Source of the DNA: Desarmillaria ectypa
Taxonomy: Eukaryota > Basidiomycota > Agaricomycetes > Agaricales > Physalacriaceae
Direction of reading: 5' to 3'
Assembly (NCBI GenBank): GCA_030407005.1
Contig: JAUDYN010000003.1
Coordinates: forward strand, 992,001 to 1,056,000
Length of the DNA: 64,000 nt
The position numbers and the translations under genes were made by a program. Below the pieces are notes generated by a model. That model was not told the origin of the DNA and did no database searches. It saw only the letters and a program-made list of their open reading frames with translations. The number at the start of each line of letters is the position of its first letter. The stretch's first letter is position 1. Shown here piece after piece: positions 55,411 through 64,000 of the stretch.

Positions 55411-57379
55411 ATGCCGATATTCTCTCCTTGCTCGCAGAATCTCGTGTCTTCAGTACAGTTGAAGCGTTCCCAAACCTTCAAAGCATTCTATGCGGTATGT
55501 TTTTACTGCTATTTGAGTAGCTTTTTTCTGCTGATGATTTTCGACACTGCAGACCATTCGCAGCTTGAGGCAACAACCCGTCCATGATGGCGACGAAACG
55601 GTCTCGTCCGACAATGTGAGTCAAGCGTCGCCTGTTCAATATTCCGCTCACCGCCAGCCTGTCTAGGATTTCATTCTTTCCATCCTGCGGGCTAATCCAT
55701 CCCTGCGCGACACTCGTTCGTACTTGGCATCTTTTGGACCTCGGCCGCAAGTTGCGAAGCCAGTGACGTCCCAGCATCCTGATTTCAAGATGCCTTCGCC
55801 TCCCGACATTACGGTGGCCGAAACCAAGGAGGCCAGTACTGTGAACGTCGAGGCCGCCCAAGCTACTCCCATTATCGACTCTATACTTGATCCCATCATC
55901 AGGCGCACAGCCTTGGTTAAGGTCCAAGGCCCATTCACGGACGCGCAGCTCGAAAGTATTGCTCGAGGCATGGTTTACCTCGAGAAGCTCGGGCTCGTTA
56001 GTGTCATTGTTGTTGACAACGATAATGTGGTTCGTGGCGGGACCGATGAGCGAAATGTTGTCATTGAAGAGACGATGCGCTTCGTCATGGCTCTCGAAAA
56101 GCAGGGCGCCAGGGCGCGTCCGCTCTTGGGTGCCATCGTCAGGCTAGGCCCAAAGCCTGAAGATCTTGGCATAGAACACGACGTCGCACCTCCTGAGGCA
56201 CACACTATTCCTTCAGATCTTAATGCCATTCGTTCCGCCCTTCGAGCGGGAGAAATCCCAGTCCTTCCCCCGTTCGCCCTCGATTCCTTCTGTCGATCAG
56301 TCTGCGTAGACCCCAACGACGTGATCGCATCTCTTGCACGTGGTATGGTTGAGCCTGCGGTACAGAACAGCATTTCACCTATCTCTGAAAATTCACGGTC
56401 TCAATTTTCCGGAGAAGTTGATCTTACTCCTCTTCGTCTCATGATCATCAACCGTGAAGGTGGCATCCCTTCGTACGCACGTTCAGGTTATCCTCATTTA
56501 CTCATCAACCTTGAATCTGAGTACGGTCATATCAATGGAACATTTCGTGAATCCTGGCGTCATTCTCATCCCAGCAGTCTAGCGAATCTCTCTTTAGCGC
56601 GGAAATGCCTGGCGTATATGCCGCCGACCTCCTCTGCTGTTATGGTTTCTCATCGGTCTCCTAGTTCCCTCATCGCTAATTTAATCACCAACAAGCCGGC
56701 TGTAAGCTCTAGCTTGCCTCATGCACTCCTACAAGGTAATCGAAGACTCACACCTCATACACCCACATTGCTACGAAGAGGTCTTCCCATTCGCGTGGTC
56801 CGCGCCACCGCAGACATAGATCAGAAAAAATTGACAACCCTTCTGGAACAATCTTTCGGCCGAACGCTTAATGAACACCAGTTTTATGGGCGCCTGGAGA
56901 AGACACTCGATTTCATGATCATTGCGGGAGACTACGTCGGTGCGGCCATCGTGACCAACGAACCGTCTCCTGATGCATCAAATCCCATCTCATACCTCGA
57001 CAAGTTCGCTGTTCTTCCCAGTCATCAAGGGGATGGAACGGTTGATTTTTTGTGGGTTGCTCTTCACGACGAGTCTTACGGACTGGGTCATCCCTCCTCT
57101 GTAAACCCTAATGGAGGTAAAGAAGGTCAGGGAGAGGGCCGTGACCTCGTCTGGCGGAGTCGCGCCAACAACCCTGTGAACAAGTGGTATTTCGAGCGTA
57201 GCTCAGGCCACGTCAGGATGGGGTCCTGGGTCCTATTTTGGTGCGATGCAGAGAAGCATCTGAAAATTGAGCAGAGTCGACGCGGAAGCTCCGGTTTGTC
57301 TTACGTCGAGGACTGGGAAAAAGGCCGCCTATCCCATTGGGCCGGTGTGGTAAACGAAATTCCCTCTAGCTGGAAGTAA
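55411..57379 (+). CDS. ARG2: N-acetylglutamate synthase, mitochondrial
   Basis: First enzyme of arginine biosynthesis: acetyl-CoA plus glutamate gives N-acetylglutamate in the mitochondrial matrix. Start at 55411 (MPIFSPCSQNLVSSVQLKRS, basic and Ser/Gln-rich, no acid residue for 40 positions, fitting a mitochondrial presequence). Two small N-terminal exons join to DFILSILRANPSLRDTRSYL. The amino-acid-kinase-like domain follows (RTALVKVQGPFTDAQLESIA, YLEKLGLVSVIVVDNDN), then the C-terminal NAT domain typical of fungal NAGS: FYGRLEKTLDFMIIAGDYVG, ISYLDKFAVLPSHQGDGTVD, LVWRSRANNPVNKWYFERSS. The long last exon starts near 55667. About 590 residues, usual for the family. Upstream uORF described separately. 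Confidence 0.88.
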
Positions 57380-57637
57380 AATTATGTATATGTGTACGGC
57401 CAATGCTGAGCGCTGATGTTCATATTTGCTTGTATCGTACATAAAACAGACCATGTTGTAATAATACAGGAAAGTATCTATCTTTTTCGCAGAGTGAAGT
57501 TCTTCGGTAGTAGTACGAGCACACAGAAGGGGAAAATACCTAGTAGTGTGAAGTCTAGTCGACGCCGAGGCTGGCCAAGGAGAAATTTAGAAACGAGAAC
57601 GTGGGAGATGTACACTCGCCTAGGCGGCTTCTTAGCA

Positions 57638-59556
57638 TCAACGCACCTGCAGTTTCATGTTTTCGCAGACGTCAGCCGGTAGAACAACGTATTTAGTTTG
57701 TTCAGTAGTAAATCCTTCCAGTAAAAGTCTTCGCATGTGTCCAGCTAGTAATGATATGTTCTCTTTGAGCGTCTGAATTCTTTCCATCATATAGCCATGA
57801 ATATGTTTAGAGTAAAATACATGCCAGTCTTTATTTCCTGCGAGTTCGGGTATTCTTGGGGAGAGCAGGCAGTGTTGACACACTGCTGAAAGATGCGTCG
57901 CGGTTTTCCTTTCGAGAGCTGCTTTTGGACAGCTTCAAAACTCCAACGCGCTTCCACGGCTCGTATATCCCTCCTCCATTGATAACGGATTCTTCTAATG
58001 CTTTCACACCTTTCACCACTTTTTCACGGAAGCCGTGACAAGTCCAATGGTCAATATTTCGTATGAGGAAATGGACCTGTAGTACATCGCTAGGCCTTTT
58101 CAATTTCCATTCATGGAATGTCCTTTCATCATCACCATCATCGGGCCCCGGAAAAGGCGCTGAGAGAATCTTGATTTCCTGCAGAAACCCCGCGGATACT
58201 TGTTATCAGAGGAATATAAAAATGGATGAGTTCTTACCGTTTTTTCTGTTGTACCGATGCTGGTTATCTTGCACCAGTCGACATGGGCTCGGACAGTCCC
58301 ATTGGCCCATACTAGACCGAAAACAGGAACATGAATTCCCAACGAATGCAAATGCCTGACTGCGGAGGTAGTAGACATTCTATTCTGTCTGTACGCATCC
58401 TCCAACATCTGATGGACGGGCTTCTTGTCTTCGAAGAAAGCGCTTGCGAATTCAAAACCTGGAGTGGATGCGTTAGCGAGGATAGCAAGACAATATACAT
58501 GCCAACCGGGTATTTCAGGCAGATTGGCACAGGGCGTGCTTTGAAATCTGAAGGACGAGGCCTTGTCGGCACTGCCACTCTTCTCTACAGTTCGGTGGGA
58601 TTTGAGCGCTTTGTAAGGTGACGCTTCAGTGTTAGATAAATGACGTATGGATACTGTTGGGATTAGAATAACATTATCCGGAATGATTGTCTTTGTATTT
58701 AGGATGCGGAGGGACGTGGAGGGTATATCTCCGCTCGACAATGGCTGGGGAAGAGAAATTTGGCATTGGCCCCTGCAGCACTGTTCAGAAGGATAGAGGT
58801 AAAGAGCTGCTAAAGAGAAACATACCTTTGCCTACTCTCAGATACAGCTGGCGTTCGAAATATATCACAGCTGGCATGGAGATCATGATCTGAGATTTAT
58901 AGATACATACCAGACATATTTAACCCACGTTTTAGCAAAGTCAGCCTCAGAGAATTTCTCCTCGGAGTTGTACATTTTCTTAAGATATTTCGAAGCTTTG
59001 AACACAGTGGCCAGATCATCGTATAAGGCCAATGTGTCGACAGATGAATCGTCCTCACAAAAGAGGGAGGGGCATTCCTTGTGAGCATCTGAAAGAAAAT
59101 CTAGGAATCCAGGGCGACAAATGGAAGAAATCAAACGGTATTTTTCGGAACCCTGAGTTGGACAAGTTACATAAGTGCCGGAAACATTTCCATCCAACAA
59201 ACATACCTTCTTCACCCAAGCAATAGGTATCTTGCCGGAGACATTGAGCACCTCATCTACATCAGACTTGATGCTTTCAGGAATGTCGGAGTAGGACACT
59301 TGCTCCATGTTCTGACGTGTGGACCACGTCTCGAAGTGTCCAAGATTCCGTGCAATTCTTGGTTAAGAGTTAGCACAGAGGCTTTATCTCCAAAGCGTGG
59401 CATACTCTGACGCAGAGAGTGTACGGGATGCCTTTGGCTTCGTTGCCTTTTTCGTGTTCTTCGCGACCTTATTGTCACTCGAAGTACTCGTGCTGTATAA
59501 ATCTCTCGGTTATTACACGTGGAGGATATCTGGAAAGATACGCACATATTTGACAT
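57638..59556 (-). CDS. Conserved mushroom-fungus protein of unknown function, possible frameshift
   Basis: Start at 59556 (MSN, then an intron with a GTGCGT donor, then ITSTSSDNKVAKNTKKATKP). A second intron joins TLSASE to IARNLGHFETWSTRQNMEQ. The body contains IPIAWVKKVCLLDG, LDFLSDAHKECPSLF, VLIPTVSIRHLSN, EIPGWHVYCLAILANASTPG, FFEDKKPVHQMLEDAYRQNR, LHSLGIHVPVFGLVWANGTV, RPSDVLQVHFLIRNIDHWTC and, in another frame, LLAGHMRRLLLEGFTTEQTK. Such blocks recur in a basidiomycete-specific family, often in many copies; function unknown. Between about 57880 and 57940 the frame changes by one base and no GT-AG intron of normal size repairs it; a GC-AG intron is conceivable. It could be a functional gene with an odd intron or a damaged copy. 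The family may be related to host or ploidy-linked repeats, but that is speculation. Confidence 0.6.
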
Positions 59557-59808
59557 ATCGGTATCTTGTCTTTTGGTTTTGGTACAGTCGTTCGTATCAG
59601 GAATGAAGTATGTCTATCACAAGTCTTACTGGAGGTGGGAATGAATGCAGTAATTCAACCTCCTTGGAACCAATTTCAACTACCACGTGATCGCATTGAC
59701 CCTGACTCGACGATTCTTTAAAGGTCCTCCGGTGCAATCGGCGTTAAGAACTTGGCTCGTGCTAGTACTCATTTGTGATGGATACGATTATACAAGATAG
59801 TCCTACAT

Positions 59809-61178
59809 TCAGAAGAAAGCATCCATCACCTTTCTTGAAGCCTCAACCCCCAGCTGAATCAGAAAGATGAGTAAACAAGAAAAAGGTGAAGAAAAAAAAC
59901 TAACGAATGTGGCAGCATTTGCAGGGAAGGCCCTGGCCATTGCAGGACCAAATCCTTTCCAAAGAGCAGCAACACCATCTCGAGCAATGGTCTTTCTTGC
60001 GCAATCCATGAAACCGGAGTATGTCCCACTGGGTGCGGACTGAATTCGCGACTTTATCACATCGGGAGGAATGGCGAGTGACCACATAGCAACTCCTGCT
60101 GTTCCTCCTGCAAGTATGACTGCACCAAGATTGAGATCAGCAGGCGATGAGCCGGCTGGTGTCAAAAACTTCTTGGTAACTTCATATGCAGCGAAGTATC
60201 TGTGAATTCGGGGTCAGAAGAGGCGTTTGGGTGCAGGAAAGATACATACGCAGCACTTCCTGGCCCATCTCTTGCTACAGTGGCCACTGAGCCACGGAAT
60301 ATGCTCCGTACTCCGCCCTCTTTGTAGAGGTGCTTGATCACATCCAAAACGCCCTTGTATTTCTGTTCAGCGCCTCCTTGGCCTTGCACCTGTAGACGGT
60401 GAATCATCTGACGGATATGAGAAACTGTCTACATACCTGGAGCAGGACTTTCGCGCGTTCCACAGGGGCGGTGACCAAAGTTGTCGGAACTGCAGACAGG
60501 AAACCAGCCGCTGCAAGTTCACCAACAGATAAGTCTTTATTCTTTCTGTTAGGAGTTGCTGCGTGTATTAAAAGCTTTGACATGTCATATGCCTACACAA
60601 TGTCAGTAATCTCGGGTCGTACGGCGATTGAATAGCCGTACCCAAAATGATACGGCGAAGATAGGCGTGACGCCTAATAGTGGTGGCACCATTCCACGAT
60701 ACATGCTACGTGGTGTTAGTCGGATTCATAAGATGTCCATCGATGGCATACCCAGAGAACCCATCCTTCGCCATTGTCTTTTTAACGACATCGAAAGCAC
60801 CTGTGTATGCCCCCTTTGGTGCAGTCTGCAGTCTAGTCTTTGTCAAGTCAAATGGATGACCTGGCAACCGATTATTCCTTGACAAAGTTCGCGACAGCTC
60901 GTGAACGCACCGACGAGGACTGCAGCGACACCTCCAAATCCCCCAGCAACGAACGACTTGACAGACTCTGAGGTGGCCGAGGATTCCTTCAAGGTCTCTT
61001 CTGCTGCCGGTGCTTCACTGCTCTGGTAACGGCTGAGGACAAGACAAGACAGGAGACAAAGGAGCGCACCATCGTGTCTAACGTCTAAGGGTCTAAAGAG
61101 GGGAAGGAGCGAATGAACAAGGTACCAAGCCTTGACAGTTTCATGGCACGGATACGGAACGCGCATATCCCGGTCCAT
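59809..61178 (-). CDS. Mitochondrial carnitine/acylcarnitine carrier (Crc1/AcuH-like)
   Basis: Inner-membrane carrier exchanging acylcarnitines for carnitine, needed for acetyl-unit and fatty-acid use. The family signature FVAGGFGGVAAVLVGHPFDL followed by TKTRLQTAPKGAYTGAFDVV appears after a GTGCGT intron; then LLQVQGQGGAEQKYKGVLDV, FRGSVATVARDGPGSAAY, LAGGTAGVAMWSLAIPPDVI with KSRIQSAPSG, and the end LGVEASRKVMDAFF (stop 59809). Three carrier repeats with the Pro-x-[DE] motifs are all present. The start is uncertain: the first exon is short, and joining MDRDMRVPYPCHETVKAC (from 61178) to EAPAAEETLKESS uses a GTACCT donor. A start nearer the second exon is possible. Opposite strand to and 168 bp from the FAS1 gene stop. 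Confidence 0.85.
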
Positions 61179-61346
61179 ATGATTCCTCCTTCGGCATCTC
61201 CCGCTTTACTTCCGTCCTGTTCTTCTCCGCATTTTTGTTTTGTCGCGGAGTCTGTTACCTCCGCGTGTTCACTTCCAATATGTTACAGTTATTACAGTTA
61301 TTACTACTTACAGTTTCTCTATCAAGTTAGCATCCATTGTATATAC

Positions 61347-64000
61347 TTAAGAATCATCCCCTTCATCTCGTCCAAAACCACCTACAGGCTCATATGTCGC
61401 TTCCGTAGTATCCCTTCTCCATATCCATCTCACCCCCAAGAAAAATGCACAAATAGCAAATATACCCAGGACACCTATCACAGTGGGGGCTCCGTATTCA
61501 ACCCACCAGGGAGGCTGGTACGGCATCAGAACACGGTCAATCTGGATCACACCTCCAGTTCCGCCTCCGGTGGTCGTCCTTCCCCATGCCTGTACTATAG
61601 CCCAATCCGATGTGCCATCTGTGCCTCGCGCACCTTTAATGCCCACGATGTACGAATTCGACCCGTCATCCTGCTGGCGGAAGATGATATCCCCATAAGC
61701 AGATTCTGGCGAACGAAGAGTCTGGTAGGTTGCTGAATCATCAAGAGGGAGTGGTCGATTGTTGTTCAGCGCGTCGCTTTCAGCACCTACGAGGTCTCCC
61801 AAGCGTCCCACTCCTGGTGTGGGGATAAGGTGCTGACCCACAATCAACTGCAATCTTGGCACATCTTCAAACAGGGATGTCAAATTATATTCCTTGAACG
61901 CGTCATCCGTGGGACAAAGTAATGTCCATCCAACACCGGACAATCCCTGATCCGCCCACGGAGACCCATCAGGAGGCGCTGTACCGTTCAGAACCCAGTC
62001 AAATCCAGCCTTCGTAACCAAGTTAGTCATCGTGCTTCCCTTGGCTGCCTTGACAAGTTTCCCGATAGTCAGTTGGACTGATCTAGGAATCAGGATGTCG
62101 GAAACCTCATGAATCACTCCCGTCTGCGTTAAGATGTCCCGGATGTACAACTCGGTCCGCATTCCTGCCCAGCCACCACTTGCACTTAGATACAAAGTGC
62201 CGTTCTTCATGCGCTCCAGCGTTAGATCTGAACCTTCCACGCTAGAGAAGGTATGCTGGGAACCATTTCGTAGACGCTCGGAATATTCCACGGTGTCCAG
62301 GGTGTGATGAAGAAGAACATTTTCGAGATCACGCTTGGATGACGCAGCTAAGAGATGCGCAGAGACCAATAAACCCAACCGTTTGAACGCAGAATTATGA
62401 GGTATAAGGAGGGAAGTGCGGGGTGTCGTTTTCAATGTTTCTGCAATGGAAGTAGAAAAGACCGCCGCCAAGAATGAAGACAGATCCAGGTAAGGCAAAG
62501 CGGTTTGCAGCGCGTCGGCGGGAGGCTCTAGTGGCCGCGAGATGAAATAAATCAAAGTGTTGTTGACTTCAACTGAGATTTTATGAACTCAAGGAGAAGG
62601 AGAGAAGTTTCAGAGGCACTTACTCAGCTCATCAATAACGCTGGCACCTCCAAAGAATACCTTCTTTGAGTCAGACTTGTCCTCGGTAACATCAACGGCC
62701 AAAACCTGTCTGCCACCGTCAAGACCTTTCTCCTCCAGCGCTGTCTCCAGCAACACCCCAGAAGACAGTTTCCTGGGTGTCCAATGGCCTGGGATGAAAT
62801 GGTACTGCAATAATTTCTTCATTTCCTCGGAACCAGGTTCAGGAAGGTCGCTGTGACCGAATATTGATAGGACATCGTTTTTCGGGGCAAGAATCGTGTA
62901 TTTGGCTTCGGTATCATTGATTAGAGAAGTCAAATCGGCAGAATGAAGGAGAGACACAAAATTTGTGCAGTTCAAAGTCAGAAGATACTTCTCTGGGGTT
63001 AGCTGAAGGGCGCCCGGCGGCATTATAAGAGAAGAAACGAGGTGGAGGACACCATTGGACGCGTAAATATCTGGTTCTACCAAGTCGGCTGAGGAGATCA
63101 TGGTCTTCTCAGGGGATACAACAATTTCGAGCATTGTGCCGTCGATTGTTGTTACTGTAGCGATGTCAGCTTTGTCTAGACTCTAGACACATGAAAGGGC
63201 ACGTGCAATTTACTGCTGGATCAAAATGTTCCGACCATTTGACTTCCTCCTCGGCCACAGCATGCATGTTCAAAATACGATTGAGATCATCGGTGGCATA
63301 TTCACTCTCGAGATATAAACGCTCCAGAGGGTCCAGGGCATCCCATGCACCATTGACAGGTAAAAATAAGGTTAAGGCCTCGGTGGAATTTAGAGTACGT
63401 GTAATTTCCGGAGTGAGAACATTGTGGAAATATGAAACCGAGGACAGTTTGGAGACAACGGTCGCTGCATGAAAAGGTTAGTTCGAAGAACAGACATTAC
63501 ATATAGTGAAGGTGCACCTAAATCAGGTGGTGGTTCCAGCATCTTGTTCACACCAAGCAGGACTCCGTTACTTGCATTGACTTGGCCCTTAATGGCTTCA
63601 GCACCGTTTCTGCCGTTTGCATCCACCCCCACCCATACGCCGTCCTTATGAGAGGCTACGCGTAATCGTTGTGGCTCCCCGCCGAGACTTCCACCGGGAA
63701 TGGGCATCCATGGGGGGTACGGTAGCGGTTCCTTGGAAGGAGGATCGACAGGCGTACGGGGAAAGTGCAAGGTCTTGAGCACCTTAATCGGTTCAGAGTC
63801 GTCGGGAAGAGAAGAGATGGAATAGTTAAGAAGGTGGTAGAACAACTGCTGCCTAAGCTTCTCCTGGAGATTGTCAGTCAGTATCAAACTTGAGTCGCTG
63901 AGGACGGAATTCCAGAGGGTGTTAGAATAGTGCTTTATAGCGTCATTTGTAGGAGCAAAGAGCGTGCTTCCGTTCAAACGGTTGAGAGTGGGTATGAGAC
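61347..64000 (-). CDS. Multi-FAS1 (fasciclin) cell-surface protein, 5' end cut by window edge
   Basis: Secretory-pathway or cell-surface adhesion-type protein with tandem FAS1 domains. The C-terminus is complete: a membrane helix (VIGVLGIFAICAFFLGVRWI) followed by RRDTTEATYEPVGGFGRDEG and a stop at 61347. At least four FAS1 copies can be read upstream: STLFAPTNDAIKHYSNTLWN, KYTILAPKNDVLSIFGHSD, SLLIPHNSAFKRLGLLVSAH and LLCPTDDAFKEYNLTSLFED, each followed by the H2-type Tyr-His block such as LFYHLLNYSISSLP or LQYHFIPGHWTP. Introns are few (near 62555-62610, 63137-63190 and 63470-63530). The N-terminal signal peptide lies outside the window. Asn-x-Ser/Thr sites are frequent, consistent with N-glycosylation. 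Confidence 0.88.

Noticed and set aside
55411..55500. Alternative frame in ARG2 exon 1 reading YADILSLLAESRVFSTVEAF
   Set aside because: It looks protein-like but runs into a stop in the next exon and has no ATG; the MPIFSP frame continues properly and fits a mitochondrial presequence.
1..64000. Secondary-metabolite cluster, mating-type locus, CRISPR array or intact retrotransposon
   Set aside because: No polyketide, peptide or terpene synthase, no homeodomain or pheromone genes, no regular spacer repeats, and no reverse transcriptase or long terminal repeats were seen on either strand.

Overview
The window is nuclear DNA of a filamentous basidiomycete, most likely an Agaricomycete. The reasons are dense short spliceosomal introns (about 45-75 nt, GT-AG with a few GC-AG), very short intergenic gaps, and gene families typical of mushroom-forming fungi: a KRE6/SKN1 glucan-synthesis protein, an LCCL membrane protein, a multi-FAS1 protein, a C-terminal Zn2Cys6 regulator and a UBE2O-like giant E2. 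Family assignments come from recognising conserved motifs by eye; no database search was possible. Multi-exon genes are given as the span from start to stop codon, and exon joins were worked out by hand where stated.

Layout. 0-11 kb: a truncated nitrilase/cyanide-hydratase (-), a SEC39-like tether subunit (+), a Ser/Pro-rich protein of unknown function (-), a TFIIIC zinc-finger subunit (-), divergent from CGR1 (+). 11.5-28 kb: VPS18 (-), divergent from an SHB17-like phosphatase (+), a long coiled-coil protein (+), the mitochondrial carrier YHM2 (+), an Mpv17/PMP22-family protein (+) and TRS85/TRAPPC8 (-). 28-33 kb is the only gene-poor part: a decayed WW-domain gene, an AT-rich inverted-repeat element, a small U1-type zinc-finger gene and a 2.3 kb gap upstream of a Zn2Cys6 regulator. 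34-46 kb: LCCL protein, two conserved proteins of unknown function, seipin, an SDR enzyme, an SH3BGR-like thioredoxin-fold protein, a low-molecular-weight tyrosine phosphatase, an Ima1-domain protein and a SNAP43-like factor, several only 10-110 bp apart. 46-64 kb: KRE6/SKN1, UBE2O-like E2, an F-box protein, ARG2 (N-acetylglutamate synthase), a protein of unknown function, the carnitine/acylcarnitine carrier and a multi-FAS1 protein cut by the right edge.

Functionally this is mostly a housekeeping region: three membrane-tethering subunits (SEC39, VPS18, TRS85), two Pol III/snRNA transcription factors (TFIIIC, SNAP43-like), three mitochondrial or organellar membrane proteins (YHM2, CRC1-like, Mpv17-like), lipid-droplet and cell-wall genes, and ubiquitin genes. 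I saw no biosynthetic cluster, CRISPR array, rRNA, tRNA or intact transposon. The most unusual signals are gene-structure signals: exons of 3, 3, 7, 7 and 14 nt that are needed to keep conserved motifs in frame, two GC-AG introns, a uORF ending two bases before the ARG2 start, a multiply frameshifted WW gene beside an AT-rich foldback element, and start codons or stop codons of neighbouring genes separated by as little as 12-77 bp.
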